Assembly (NCBI RefSeq): GCF_011493005.1
Contig: NZ_CP049159.1
Coordinates: 558,001-622,000 of the forward strand
Origin: Caballeronia sp. SBC1
GTDB lineage: Bacteria; Pseudomonadota; Gammaproteobacteria; Burkholderiales; Burkholderiaceae
DNA length: 64,000 nucleotides
Direction: 5' to 3'
Shown here: piece by piece, positions 1 to 11,227 of the stretch
Layout: each line of letters starts with the position of its first letter
Position numbering within the stretch: position 1 is the stretch's first letter
Position numbers and translations under genes: made by a program
The notes under the pieces: generated by a model
The model's database searches: none
What the model was told of the DNA's origin: nothing
What the model saw: the letters and a program-made list of their open reading frames with translations, nothing else

Positions 1-1338
1 TCAGGATTCGACATCCGCGAGACTGAAAATTTCCGTTTTGTCGTTGTACGAAAAGATCTCGCCGTAACGGCCCCAGTTGATCACCGCGTCGAGCGTCTCT
101 TCTGCAGCGCCGTCGGACAGAAAATCTTCCAGTTCCTGCTCGAAACGCACGCGCGGCGCGCGGTGGCCGGGACGCTCGTCGAGCACCTTCTTGAGTCGCG
201 CGGCCAGCGGCACATTGCGTAGCAGATGTTCCGCAAACATCATCTTGCGCTCCTGTGTGCCCAACTCGGCGAAGGTGCGCGCCACCGGATTCAGGATAAT
301 GTCACCTTCACGTACGTCGGCAAAGCCGAGATACTGCAGCGCTTCAGCCACCGGGAACAAGTCATCCACCTCAAGCTGCAGCGAACGCGCAATTTCCGGC
401 ATGTCCGCGCGACCGTTGTAAGGCTCGGCGGCCAGCGTCTCAATCAGACCCGCCAATATGTTGGTCGACACGACTGGTAACCGGCTGCCGAGTTCGAGGC
501 CTGTCTTCGCCGCTTCGTCGGCCTGACGAGCAGTCATCTTGGCGTAGATTTCGTCGACCAACGCGCGGAAGGCGGGATCCAGCCGGTTGCGTGGATGCGC
601 AAACGGCACCTTGGTTTCGGCGACCACGCGGCCCGGGTTCGACGACAGCACCAGAACCCGGTCGCACATGAACACCGCTTCCTCGATGTTGTGCGTGACG
701 ATCAGCATCGACTTGATCGGCATTTGGCCCTGCGTCCACAGATCCAGCAGGTCAGTACGCAAGTTTTCTGCAGTCAGCACATCGAGCGCGGAGAAGGGCT
801 CGTCCATCAGCAGCAACGTCGGATCAACCACCAGCGCACGTGCAAAGCCCACGCGCTGGCGCATGCCGCCCGACAACTCGCGCGGATAAGCGTTTTCGAA
901 GCCGTCGAGACCGATCAGATCGATTGCTGCCAACGCACGCTCACGGCGTTGATGCGGGCCTACGCCCTGCGCCTCGAGGCCCGCTTCCACGTTCTGCAGA
1001 ACAGTCAGCCAAGGGAACAGCGCGAATGTCTGGAACACCATCGCCACGCCTTCGGCAGGACCGTTGAGCGGTTTGCCAAGGTAGGTCACGTCGCCGCTGG
1101 TCGGCTCGATCAGGCCGGCAATAATGCGCAGCAGCGTCGACTTGCCCGAACCCGAACGGCCCAGCAGCCCGACGATCTCGCCTTGACACAGCGACAGGTT
1201 CACCTCGTCGAGGACAAGCAATTCTCCCTGCGTCTTGCTGAAACCGCGACATACGTCGTTGACGCGAAGAATCTCTTCACCGAGTCGGGGCGGATTCTGG
1301 AGCGGCGAGTCGGTCACGGCAGCTTTAGGATTTTGCAT
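1..1338 (-). CDS. NitT/TauT-family ABC transporter ATP-binding protein with C-terminal AAA-associated domain
   Basis: This is the ATPase subunit of an importer of the nitrate/sulfonate/taurine class, acting on the cytoplasmic face of the inner membrane. The 445-residue protein is complete. It shows Walker A GRSGSGKST (60-68), a Q-loop (VFQTF), the signature LSGGM (155-159), Walker B LLLMDEP (175-181) and an H-loop in THNIEEA. Residues after about 300 form the extra C-terminal AAA-associated segment found in a subset of this family, so it is longer than a plain 260-residue ATPase. The stop codon lies exactly at the window edge. A permease would be downstream on the minus strand, outside the window. 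The substrate cannot be told from sequence alone. Confidence 0.92.
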   Translation of the reverse strand: MQNPKAAVTDSPLQNPPRLGEEILRVNDVCRGFSKTQGELLVLDEVNLSLCQGEIVGLLGRSGSGKSTLLRIIAGLIEPTSGDVTYLGKPLNGPAEGVAMVFQTFALFPWLTVLQNVEAGLEAQGVGPHQRRERALAAIDLIGLDGFENAYPRELSGGMRQRVGFARALVVDPTLLLMDEPFSALDVLTAENLRTDLLDLWTQGQMPIKSMLIVTHNIEEAVFMCDRVLVLSSNPGRVVAETKVPFAHPRNRLDPAFRALVDEIYAKMTARQADEAAKTGLELGSRLPVVSTNILAGLIETLAAEPYNGRADMPEIARSLQLEVDDLFPVAEALQYLGFADVREGDIILNPVARTFAELGTQERKMMFAEHLLRNVPLAARLKKVLDERPGHRAPRVRFEQELEDFLSDGAAEETLDAVINWGRYGEIFSYNDKTEIFSLADVES

Positions 1339-1614
1339 GGCGATTTACTCTCAGTCGAGTGGAAGCCCGGATTCGGCATAGGCGTACGTCGGACGCCACG
1401 GCGTGCGGTTAAACAGGGTGACGAACAGAGATGGTTCATTAGTCTTTTCCACGGGAAACCACCTGCATTCGCGCGGTTGTCGTTAGGATCAGTTCGCTCA
1501 TGACGTCACCTCATGAAACAGATATCGAGCGGTTCTGCGCCAAGCTGGTGGATGAGATGTCCCGGCGCGCAGTCCAACTCGCGCTAGCGCAGTCGAGTTG
1601 ACGCAGCAGCATCG

Positions 1615-1800
1615 TCAGAATGTGATGGTGGTCCTCACACCAACGATCGCTTCGTTGCCGATACGTTGCGACAGGTCATCCGGATTCCGCATGCCACCCG
1701 CCGGACGGAACGCGTATTGGAAGTCAGCCTGCAATTGCCACCACGGTGTGACCTGATACTGGTAGGTCGCTTCGATGATGGTTTCAGCGCTGCGCGACAA
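1615..1800 (-). pseudogene. C-terminal stub of an OprB-type carbohydrate porin
   Basis: The last 60 or so residues match the end of OprB-family outer membrane porins: ETIIEATYQYQVTPWWQLQ, then a DFQYAF strand, an RIGNEAIVGVRT stretch and a terminal aromatic residue, as expected of a final beta-strand. OprB proteins are normally over 400 residues. Here the frame is closed by a stop just upstream of a TTG codon at 1800, and no other porin sequence is seen to the right. It is a decayed 3' end, not a functional gene. The 276 bases between it and the ABC ATPase start hold no gene that I can support. Confidence 0.7.
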
Positions 1801-1994
1801 CTAGCCTGACATGGAGGGCAAATGGAGGCAAAGTTTCCTGACGTGACGTCGGTATGCTCCATGGATGTGACACGTGAAATGTGACGATTCTGTGAAGCTG
1901 CCCCTTAATTACAGTCCGATTTTCGTCATGCGAGCCCGATCGCGTAGGGCACCGGCGTTCCACGTCCCGAAAGCCGGCGGGTCCTCGTAAAAGC

Positions 1995-2606
1995 TCAATC
2001 CTTCACGGAAACAGAACCGCGCTTTCGCGGAGCGCGCTTTTCGCTTTCCGTTTTCAACGCGCCCTCGACACGTTTCTTTTGCGGCGCGCGGTTGGAAACC
2101 TGAATGCGCCGTCCTGCCGCAAAGACTTCCGCGCGAGCGGCACGCTCTGCAGCCCATGCTGGATTTACCCGAGTCTCGACTTGGCTGAAGGTAAACGGCT
2201 GATCCGCTTCTTCAGGTTGCCAATCGACGCCGACGACCGCACCGGTTCGCCGATGCTTCATCGTCACAGCGCCTTCTGCTCTCGGATCCAGCCCGCAGTG
2301 GCGCATTCCCCACAAACGAAGGGCCAGCATCATTCCGTCAAGCTCACGCGCCTTGTCGGTGATGCAGTAGGAGTGCCGTCTGGGTCGCTCCTGGTAGACC
2401 CGACGCTCGATTAGCCCGTTGTCCTCCATTGATTTGAGGCGCTGGGTAAGCAGGTTGGGCGACATCCCGGTCTGTGCCTGAATGCCGTCGAAGCGATCAT
2501 TCCCCATCCTCAGCTCGCGCAGGATCAGGATCGTCCAGCGATCCGCAACAATGGCAGCCGCGCGAGCGAGGGGGCAAAGCGTCTCGCCAGTAGTCTGTTG
2601 TTTCAT
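1995..2606 (-). CDS. HxlR-family winged-helix transcriptional regulator
   Basis: The first 100 residues carry the HxlR/MarR-like winged helix: CPLARAAAIVADRWTILILR, followed by the NRFDGIQAQTGMSPNLLTQRL-type recognition region and the ENGLIERR wing. At 203 residues it is longer than the usual 110-150. The extra C-terminal part is basic and low in structure (KKRVEGALKTESEKRAPRKR) and may bind DNA non-specifically or be disordered. It is divergent from the cysteine hydrolase at 2757, the usual arrangement in which an HxlR protein controls a neighbouring redox or detoxification gene. The 150-base intergenic region contains AAGT-G-ACTT (2704-2712), a possible half of an operator. Confidence 0.88.
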   Translation of the reverse strand: MKQQTTGETLCPLARAAAIVADRWTILILRELRMGNDRFDGIQAQTGMSPNLLTQRLKSMEDNGLIERRVYQERPRRHSYCITDKARELDGMMLALRLWGMRHCGLDPRAEGAVTMKHRRTGAVVGVDWQPEEADQPFTFSQVETRVNPAWAAERAARAEVFAAGRRIQVSNRAPQKKRVEGALKTESEKRAPRKRGSVSVKD

Positions 2607-2756
2607 CTTGACCTCTCGCAGAACCGTGCATTGTGAACCAGTCGGCTCTGCAATCCAAGATCGCCACCGTTCGCCGATCCCACGTTATGTCCTTTACAAA
2701 TCAAGTGACTTCAAATATTGTAGCAACTGGATTATCTAACCAAAGGGACATCCGGT

Positions 2757-3398
2757 ATGGCAAACCTGTCGAACTCCGAGCTGACGTACGAACCTGAGCT
2801 GACGGGGCTGTTGATCGTCGATCCCTATAACGACTTCCTGTCAGAGGGTGGCAAGCTCTACGAACTGAGCCGCACGACCCTTGAAGCGAACAATGTCGTT
2901 GCGCATATGAGGCAGATCCTCGCTGCCGCCCGCGCAGCAAACGTGCAGGTCTTCATCGCGCCACACCATCGTTGGCGTGAAGGTGATCTGCACAGTCACT
3001 GGAAGACGACACCGCCTATCGGCGCGGCCGCTGCCAAGGGTCGGAGTTTCGCGGATGGAACTTGGGGCGGAAGCTTTCACCCCGATTTCGAGCCGCGTCC
3101 CAGTGAGGTCGTCGCGCAGGAACATTGGCTCTCAAGCGGATTCGCCAACACCGATCTTGACCTTCAGCTCAAGAAGCACGGCGTGCGCAAGGTGATCGTG
3201 ATCGGCATGCGTGCCAACACGTGTATTGAGTCCACTGTGCGTTTCGCGGCCGAACTCGGCTACGAAGTCACACTGGTGAAAGACGCCATCGGCAGCTTCG
3301 GTCACGCCGAGATGGATGCCTCGCTCCAGTTCAACATGCCGGCTTACGCAAGCGCCATTCTCTCGACCGACGAGATCCTCGCAAAGCTGTCAGTCTGA
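2757..3398 (+). CDS. Isochorismatase-fold cysteine hydrolase
   Basis: The 213-residue soluble protein belongs to the isochorismatase-like amidohydrolase superfamily. Asp22 in LLIVDPYNDF and Cys156 in RANTCIESTVR fit the catalytic Asp and Cys nucleophile. The cis-peptide motif before the Cys (VIVIGMRANTC) and the C-terminal VTLVKDAIGSF strand are typical. Family members cleave amides or vinyl ethers (nicotinamide, isochorismate, N-carbamoyl compounds); the substrate here is unknown. The gene is divergent from the HxlR regulator at 2606 and probably controlled by it. A ribosome-binding sequence (AAAGGGACAT) precedes the ATG. A strong-looking RBS and an eight-codon reading frame follow the stop, suggesting that an operon partner was lost. 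Confidence 0.88.
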   Translation: MANLSNSELTYEPELTGLLIVDPYNDFLSEGGKLYELSRTTLEANNVVAHMRQILAAARAANVQVFIAPHHRWREGDLHSHWKTTPPIGAAAAKGRSFADGTWGGSFHPDFEPRPSEVVAQEHWLSSGFANTDLDLQLKKHGVRKVIVIGMRANTCIESTVRFAAELGYEVTLVKDAIGSFGHAEMDASLQFNMPAYASAILSTDEILAKLSV

Positions 3399-3416
3399 CT
3401 ATCCGGAGATCGACAA

Positions 3417-3443
3417 ATGACTGATCAAGTCATCGCCGAATAG
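3417..3443 (+). other. Eight-codon reading frame after the hydrolase, probable 5' stub of a lost gene
   Basis: A CCGGAG ribosome-binding sequence at a suitable distance is followed by ATG and only seven further codons before TAG. The spacing to the hydrolase stop (18 bases) is what one expects between operon genes. It could be the surviving 5' end of a second operon gene or chance. No product is claimed. Confidence 0.2.
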
Positions 3444-3527
3444 ATGAGCTGACCTATACGGATCTTCAACACATGATGAAAAGGCGCAGTGCGCGCCAAG
3501 CAGGCACGGGTCGACCCGCTTTCAGGG

Positions 3528-6023
<2,496 letters not shown>

Positions 6024-6137
6024 GAGCTGTCCTTGGTTGTTGCTGTGATCGGGGCGCCTCGTTTAGAAGGGCCATACCCTGTCGGCAATCTTGAGCGTTC
6101 CGCGCCTTGCTTGTGCCTTATTGTTAAGGTGCGCAAT

Positions 6138-6166
6138 GGCGAGACGCGCGTGAGGCGCGTCTCGCC
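6138..6166 (-). terminator. Perfect 12-bp stem hairpin after the secreted protein gene
   Basis: GGCGAGACGCGC and GCGCGTCTCGCC are exact inverse complements around a 5-base loop. The stem lies 8 bases past the stop of the minus-strand secreted protein. Read on the minus strand it is followed by only a weakly T-rich stretch, so it could stop transcription or mainly protect the mRNA 3' end. Confidence 0.6.
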
Positions 6167-6174
6167 ACTTATCA

Positions 6175-7869
6175 TCAGTGCCAGTCGTCCCTGCCCGCAT
6201 CTGTGCCCGGCGTAAACGAAACTCCACGCAGCACTTCGCCGAACTTTGCAGAGCTGAGCGTGACAAAATGCGCATTAGCAGCAACTGCCGGACCGGTATT
6301 TTTCAGCTCATCCTGGATTGCAACGAGCTTGTTCGGATCTGCGCCGGTATCGCCGTTCCCGCTTACCGTTGACGTCGTCGCCCAGACCGTGACGGTGCCA
6401 TCGCGGCCTACGTAACCGATCAGGTTACGCAGACCATCAGTCGCAGGCGACCATGGCAGTCCGGTCGCCGCGTTGCTGCCAAGCGGGTAGTTTCGCACCG
6501 TGTAAGGCTTGCCCAGGTCCAATCCGTTCTGCAACGTATAGGCCAGCACCCATGTCTTCGTGGTCGCATTGAATACCCATTTCTGAAGACCCGCGGTGGA
6601 CTGCGCGGCCGCGTGCGTGAAGAGATCGGCGCCACCCGCATAACCGTCGCCTTCATCGGCCACATATAGCGTGTTGGCGTCGGCGAACCAGATACCGAAC
6701 GGGTAACTGAGGGTTGTCGCGGTCTTGTTCGGAGTTGACGGGAAGCCGCTCAGGATGCACATGTTGCTTGGCAGGCCTGTCGTCTGGAGAGTCGAAGGAT
6801 CATAGCCGAGCGGTGCACTTGGCAGCGCCGCCTTTGGCGAAGGCACGCCCGTGCCGCTCGGGCACGCGGTCCCGGTGGTATCGACGAAGTAGACGGTGTT
6901 GACGCCATTGCTGCCGCTACCCTTGGTTATGTAGACAACGTTATTGAAAACGGTCATTCCGCGAAAGTTGTCGTCCTTGCCGACCTTGTCGGCGGGTGCG
7001 CCCAATTGGGTGACCGAAAAGCTGGCAAGCGGACTTGGCGTGCCAGGAGCTTGCTGCGCTTCGGGCTGCATTGCCTCCACAATGTATTGCGAGCCTGCGC
7101 CGAGGATGACGCCGTTCGGCTGGGGATTGCCTCCATTTCCCGCATTGCCGCTTGTGTAGAAGAAGCGCTTTCCTCCGCGGTCGATCAAGATCGCGGCGCG
7201 GCCGTTGTTGCCGCTATAGGCATTCGTCTCGGTGAAGCTGAACTGTCCGTTGCGATCGACTTTGGCTACTGCACGGTAGAAGCTCTGTCCGTCGGGATTG
7301 GTCGGATCCACAACGCCTGGAGTGTTTGAATTCGACACGTCCAGCACATTGATCGGAGCCACATAGCCCATGAAGGTCAGGTACTTTCCGTCGTGTGAAA
7401 GGTGAAGCCCGAGTTCCGACTTTGAACTGAAGCTGGTTACCAACTGGTCTGCCGTGGTGCCCGCATTCATGACGCTCGGCACTTCGAGCGTACTGATCCG
7501 CCAGCCGGACGGCGCTAACTGGTCTAGAAAGATCTTCGACGTGATGCCGAAGCTCCCGTCATAAAGGACGTTGTTCCAAACGAACGGATAGGTGCCGTCG
7601 TTCGGCGCGCCGGTAGCTGCGCCGCACCCGCCGGTCGTTTGCGCGCAACCGGGTGGGAGGGTCGAGCCAACTTGCACGTTGGCCGAGCTGTTGTCATAGA
7701 CGCTGCGACTGACAATTAGATTCCCCGGCTGAAATGCGGCGTTGTGTCCGCCGTCCGGCTCTTGCGCCACTACAGTGAGGCTGACGCTCAATGGAAGGAG
7801 CGCCAGCGCTGAGATGCCTCGCGCGAGGGAATATCGACGAGTCGGAAACGTGCGAAAAACTGGCTGCAT
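6175..7869 (-). CDS. Secreted protein of unknown function, probable beta-propeller
   Basis: The 564-residue protein begins with a signal peptide (ISALALLPLSVSLTVVAQ) and is rich in Gly, Thr, Asn and Pro with few charged residues, as in exported repeat proteins. Recurring segments such as LGLHLSHDGKYLTFMGYV, YPFGIWFADANTLYVADEGD and LIGYVGRDGTVTVWATTST look like propeller blades. The paired Cys residues (CAQTTGGC, CPSGTG, NMCILSG) could form periplasmic disulphides. I do not recognise a named family. It stands alone: a hairpin follows it, and mobile-element debris lies upstream. The start was chosen because the signal peptide begins directly there. Confidence 0.75.
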   Translation of the reverse strand: MQPVFRTFPTRRYSLARGISALALLPLSVSLTVVAQEPDGGHNAAFQPGNLIVSRSVYDNSSANVQVGSTLPPGCAQTTGGCGAATGAPNDGTYPFVWNNVLYDGSFGITSKIFLDQLAPSGWRISTLEVPSVMNAGTTADQLVTSFSSKSELGLHLSHDGKYLTFMGYVAPINVLDVSNSNTPGVVDPTNPDGQSFYRAVAKVDRNGQFSFTETNAYSGNNGRAAILIDRGGKRFFYTSGNAGNGGNPQPNGVILGAGSQYIVEAMQPEAQQAPGTPSPLASFSVTQLGAPADKVGKDDNFRGMTVFNNVVYITKGSGSNGVNTVYFVDTTGTACPSGTGVPSPKAALPSAPLGYDPSTLQTTGLPSNMCILSGFPSTPNKTATTLSYPFGIWFADANTLYVADEGDGYAGGADLFTHAAAQSTAGLQKWVFNATTKTWVLAYTLQNGLDLGKPYTVRNYPLGSNAATGLPWSPATDGLRNLIGYVGRDGTVTVWATTSTVSGNGDTGADPNKLVAIQDELKNTGPAVAANAHFVTLSSAKFGEVLRGVSFTPGTDAGRDDWH

Positions 7870-8097
7870 GTCATTTCTCCGGGAAAGGGGGAGTGAAGTT
7901 ACACCGCGCCCAACGCAAACAACTGCGTGACGTTAACAGCGGCGCGTGTAGGATTATTTACAGGCCCGAATAGAACCCATAGTGGTTTTCCCGTGGCAGG
8001 GTTCGGTGCCTGCGGGAATGGGCCTATCTCGTGGTGGTCGGCGCTCGAATGCATCCTGTGAGAGGCTGCTCAGACGCAGGCAGTTCACTTTGGTACG

Positions 8098-8220
8098 GAA
8101 GTGAACCCGTAAAGTTGGACAGTCGATAGTTAGGCGACAGAGGGATGGGACCCGTATTGAATAGGACTCAGCCCTTTCAGTTTGAGCTTGATACGCTGGT
8201 TCTGATGCAAATAGGCTCGG
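8098..8220 (-). mobile_element. IS3-family (IS150-like) remnant: transposase C-terminus and terminal repeat
   Basis: On the minus strand a frame ending in TAA at 8130-8132 reads [14 protein letters not shown] near its end. This is the C-terminal signature of IS3-family OrfB (normally RIKxKLKGLSPVxYR). About 10 bases beyond the stop begins a TGTCCAACTTTACGGGTTC-type terminal repeat (8098-8121, minus strand), typical of the IS150 group. Only some 30 codons survive, and the left part is cut off where IS6-like sequence starts near 8258. Confidence 0.65.
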
Positions 8221-8257
8221 CGAAACCCGTGTTGACGAAACCTGTCTGAAGATTCCT

Positions 8258-8485
8258 TGCAAATGGGTTTATCTGTACCGGGCGGTAGATCGCGCCGGCC
8301 AGATGGTGGACTTCATGCTCAGGGCGAAGCGCGACGTGGCCGCGGCCAACGCCTTTTTCAACAAGGCAATCAAACATCAGGGACAGCCGCCGGAGCAGAT
8401 CACGCTCGATGGGTATGCCGCCTCACACCGGGCGGTGCGTGAGATGAATGTGATGGTCGGCTTCAAACGGTTCAGGCGCTATTGA
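8258..8485 (+). pseudogene. IS6-family transposase fragment with internal deletion
   Basis: The frame reads [18 protein letters not shown], then [20 protein letters not shown] and [11 protein letters not shown]. This is the central DDE core of IS6/IS26-type transposases, including the second Asp in TLDG. It then jumps to [10 protein letters not shown] and a stop. That last piece matches the family's C-terminal GFKxFRRA block, so the stretch with the third catalytic residue (Glu) and the YLNN-EQDHR block is missing. The N-terminal helix-turn-helix is also absent. Its 5' edge abuts the IS3 remnant. Confidence 0.75.
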
Positions 8486-8648
8486 AAGAGCTGGAAGTGA
8501 TACATGATGGCGCCTGTGTTACCGAGTGGCCGAAGTTGCTGCTCGACACATTGGACAGTGCCACGCTTTCATTTAGCAGGGTCGGCTGGTAGACCGTTGA
8601 TCTTCTCAGGGGGCACGCTCATCCATACGCGCCGGGCCATCAGCATTG

Positions 8649-9644
8649 CTAATATTCCACCGCCTTGGTCGCTTCTTCTGAAGCGATCATCTTGTTCACG
8701 CGTAACGCGTACTGCCCATTGAAAATCCCGTAGCCGCATTCCATAACCGGCACGGAGTCAACTTTCGCGGTGACGTATTCCCCGAGGTTAATCGGGATCA
8801 CATCGCCTGCACGCATGCTCAGGATCTTCTCGAACGTCGTCGGTATGTCGACAAGATCAACCGTCACCTCGAGTTCGGCAGCCTGCAATTGCGTGGCGAG
8901 CACGCGTCCCCATCGCCGGTCGACGTCAAGCGTCTCGCCTTGATGCGGTGAAAATAGCAAATCACGAATTGGCTCGATCATTGAGTACGGCAGGCAAACG
9001 TGCAGCGTTCCTCCGGTCGTACCAAACTCGATGGAAAACTCGGTGACAATGACGATCTCATTGGGTGTCGCAACGTTTGCGAATTGCGTATGCATTTCTG
9101 ATCGAACGTACTCCAGGGTCAGGGGGCGTACGTTTATCCACGCCGCCATATAGTGTTCGAAAACAACGTCGAGCAGTTTGCCAATGATGCGTTGTTCAGT
9201 GGCGGTGAACTCGCGCCCCTCTACACGAACGTGAAACCGCCCGTCGCCACCAAACAAGTTATCTACCACGAAGAACACCAGATTCGGATCAAACACAAAG
9301 AGCGCGGTACCGCGCAGCGGTTTGACATGCACCAGATTCAGGTTGGTTGGAATGGGGAGGTTGCGCGTAAATGCGCTGTACTTTTGAACCTTGATCGCTC
9401 CGACTGAAATCTCTGCGGTGCGGCGCATCAAGTGAAAAATCCCACCACGCAGGAGACGGGCGAAGCGATCGTTGATAATTTCAAGACCTGCCATTCGACC
9501 GCGGACTATCCGTTCCTGCGCGGAGAGATTGTAAGGACGTGCGACGGACGAAGAGGTTTGCTCGACGACCATGTCGGTCTCGCCGGTGACGCCCTTCAGC
9601 AGCGCGTCGACCTCCGCCTGCGACATGAATTCTTCGTGGCCCAT
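8649..9644 (-). CDS. fliM: Orphan flagellar motor switch protein FliM
   Basis: FliM forms the C-ring of the flagellar switch and binds phosphorylated CheY. The 331-residue protein has the N-terminal EFMSQAEVDALLKG peptide (CheY-P binding), the middle domain (MAGLEIINDRFARLLRGG, then TNLNLVHVKPLRGTALFVF and LFGGDGRFHV) and the C-terminal SpoA-like domain ending in GQYALRVNKMI. Length and motifs are complete. Position 9644 is chosen because Burkholderia FliM proteins begin MGHEEFMSQ; Met at 9626 is an alternative. Normally fliM sits in a fliLMNOPQR operon. Here there is no fliN or export gene, so this is probably a second copy, with cheV as the only chemotaxis neighbour. Confidence 0.93.
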   Translation of the reverse strand: MGHEEFMSQAEVDALLKGVTGETDMVVEQTSSSVARPYNLSAQERIVRGRMAGLEIINDRFARLLRGGIFHLMRRTAEISVGAIKVQKYSAFTRNLPIPTNLNLVHVKPLRGTALFVFDPNLVFFVVDNLFGGDGRFHVRVEGREFTATEQRIIGKLLDVVFEHYMAAWINVRPLTLEYVRSEMHTQFANVATPNEIVIVTEFSIEFGTTGGTLHVCLPYSMIEPIRDLLFSPHQGETLDVDRRWGRVLATQLQAAELEVTVDLVDIPTTFEKILSMRAGDVIPINLGEYVTAKVDSVPVMECGYGIFNGQYALRVNKMIASEEATKAVEY

Positions 9645-9881
9645 TGCTGCCCTTTGATTTGATTGGTCGCGTTTTTCTAAAGCGGGTACTTCGTCGTTTC
9701 GGGGAAAGGTGGTGTTTTGTGCAACATGCTCTTAATTACATGCGCTCCCGGTCCTCCATTTGCAACTTGAGCCAAGCTTAGCCCAGTGCAGGAATCGCAA
9801 GACCGCAAAGAGAGGCGCGATTGTGGCTTAGTTCGCCGGCTTGGCTGGCTGCGCGGGTGCGCTAGGAATGGGGAATCACCG

Positions 9882-10010
9882 ATGAAGATTGAAATCGCCT
9901 TGTTTTTACGGCATCGGGATGCTCACGTTGCGCTTCGCCTGGCGCAGGAACTGGGTATGGCGGACAACCATACGTTGAACCTTCAAAGACGCCTCATAGG
10001 GAAAACGTGA
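9882..10010 (+). CDS. Possible 42-residue small protein, unknown function
   Basis: An ATG preceded by a purine-rich stretch (AGGAATGGGG) opens a 42-residue frame beginning MKIEIALFLRHRDAHVALRL, with a basic C-terminus. It lies between the divergently placed fliM and cheV. Its final codons form the left arm of a perfect 11-bp hairpin. I recognise no family. It could equally be untranslated leader sequence. Confidence 0.25.
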   Translation: MKIEIALFLRHRDAHVALRLAQELGMADNHTLNLQRRLIGKT

Positions 10011-10018
10011 GGCGTCTT
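9986..10018 (+). terminator. Perfect 11-bp hairpin between fliM and cheV
   Basis: AAGACGCCTCA and TGAGGCGTCTT pair exactly around an 11-base loop. A short AT-rich tract follows (ATGAAAATCAAAAG) but no clear T-run. It overlaps the stop codon of the 42-codon frame and would end a transcript coming from the left, or act as an RNA element upstream of cheV. Confidence 0.45.
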
Positions 10019-10261
10019 ATGAAAATCAAAAGTCAAGCTGCTGAACTGTGCGTCGTTAACACATATGAAGCAATGGCTAAACGACAGACGTCCGGACGGT
10101 GAAGTTCGAAGTTCGACCAACCCTTACGGACCGTATTGTCGACATTGCGAATTTCTACCTTGCGCATTCCATTCTCAGCCGAAGCAGAGAGCTGCGTTTT
10201 CAATCATATCGAAGCGTGCTCCGAACAATCGGTCATGCCGCACAGAATCGGGACGTATCAG

Positions 10262-11227
10262 ATGAATAATTCCCAACATGATGTTGAGCAACGGACAAAC
10301 CTGGCGGGGAACAACCGCTTCGAACTGCTCCTGTTCCGCCTTGGAGAGGCACCAAACTCAACGCGGCGCGAACTTTATGGCATCAACGTGTTCAAGGTGC
10401 GGGAGATCATTGAGATGCCCGCCCTTACGGTCATCGCCGGCGCATCGGACAACATCCTCGGCATTGCTGATATTCGCGGGCAAATCATTCCTGTCATTGA
10501 CTTGCCCCGGCTGACGGGTTGTACACCGAGGGGCACACCACGGATCTTGCTCGTCACCGAGTTTGCCAGGACGACCCAAGGCTTTGCGGTCGAAGAGGTT
10601 GATGACATCGTTCGCCTTGAATGGGACCAGGTGTTGTCAGCAGAAGCGCATTCGAGCGGAAAGACCGTGACCAGCATCGCGCGTCTTGATGGAAACGTGG
10701 ACGGCTCGCGTCTGGCTCAACTGCTTGATGTCGAGCAGATTTTGCGCGACGTGCTTCCGGGAAGCGAGCCTGATATTACTGAGGCCACCGTAGGCCGGGT
10801 CACTATTGCACGTGGCGCCAAAATTCTCGCGGCTGATGATTCGGGTGTAGCTCGCAGCTTGATTGAGCAGAGTCTTACTGCAATGGGCTTGCCGTTCATC
10901 ATGGCGAAGACCGGTCTGGAAGCGTGGAACCTGCTGGAGGCGGCGGAAAAACGCGCGCATGCGTCGGGGCGCGCGGTAAATGACGAAATCGCACTGGTTT
11001 TAACAGACCTTGAGATGCCGGAGATGGACGGCTTCACGTTGACTCGCAAGATCAAGGGTAACGCCGCGCTGCGATCGATCCCGGTCGTCATCCATTCGTC
11101 GTTGTCCGGATCTGCCAATGAGGAGCACGTGAGAAAGGTTGGGGCCGACGCGTATATCTCGAAGTTCGTTGCGCAGGAGCTGGCGACCGTGTTGCGTGAA
11201 ACTCTGGGGCAAGCCGTGGCGGCTTGA
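10262..11227 (+). CDS. cheV: Chemotaxis coupling protein CheV (CheW domain + receiver)
   Basis: CheV couples chemoreceptors to CheA and adapts through its own receiver domain. The 321-residue product has a CheW-like domain (about 15-165: NRFELLLFRLG, LYGINVFKVREII, GIADIRGQIIPVIDLP) and a receiver domain (about 185-315) with the acidic pair Asp192-Asp193, phosphoacceptor Asp249 in LVLTDLEMPEMDGF, Ser280 and Lys301. The start at 10262 is preferred because the following MNNSQHDVEQRTNL aligns with the usual CheV N-terminus; a longer frame from 10136 would add 42 untypical residues. No receptor, cheA or cheY is adjacent. It is likely a functional partner of the orphan FliM or of a distant chemotaxis cluster. 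Confidence 0.94.
   Translation: MNNSQHDVEQRTNLAGNNRFELLLFRLGEAPNSTRRELYGINVFKVREIIEMPALTVIAGASDNILGIADIRGQIIPVIDLPRLTGCTPRGTPRILLVTEFARTTQGFAVEEVDDIVRLEWDQVLSAEAHSSGKTVTSIARLDGNVDGSRLAQLLDVEQILRDVLPGSEPDITEATVGRVTIARGAKILAADDSGVARSLIEQSLTAMGLPFIMAKTGLEAWNLLEAAEKRAHASGRAVNDEIALVLTDLEMPEMDGFTLTRKIKGNAALRSIPVVIHSSLSGSANEEHVRKVGADAYISKFVAQELATVLRETLGQAVAA

Noticed and set aside
595..1503. A 302-codon plus-strand frame opposite the ABC ATPase
   Set aside because: It is antisense to a clear ABC gene, has no motifs, and arises from GC-biased third positions.
10099..10118. GTTCGAAGTTCGACC as a possible tRNA T-arm
   Set aside because: No acceptor stem, anticodon arm or CCA end could be built around it.
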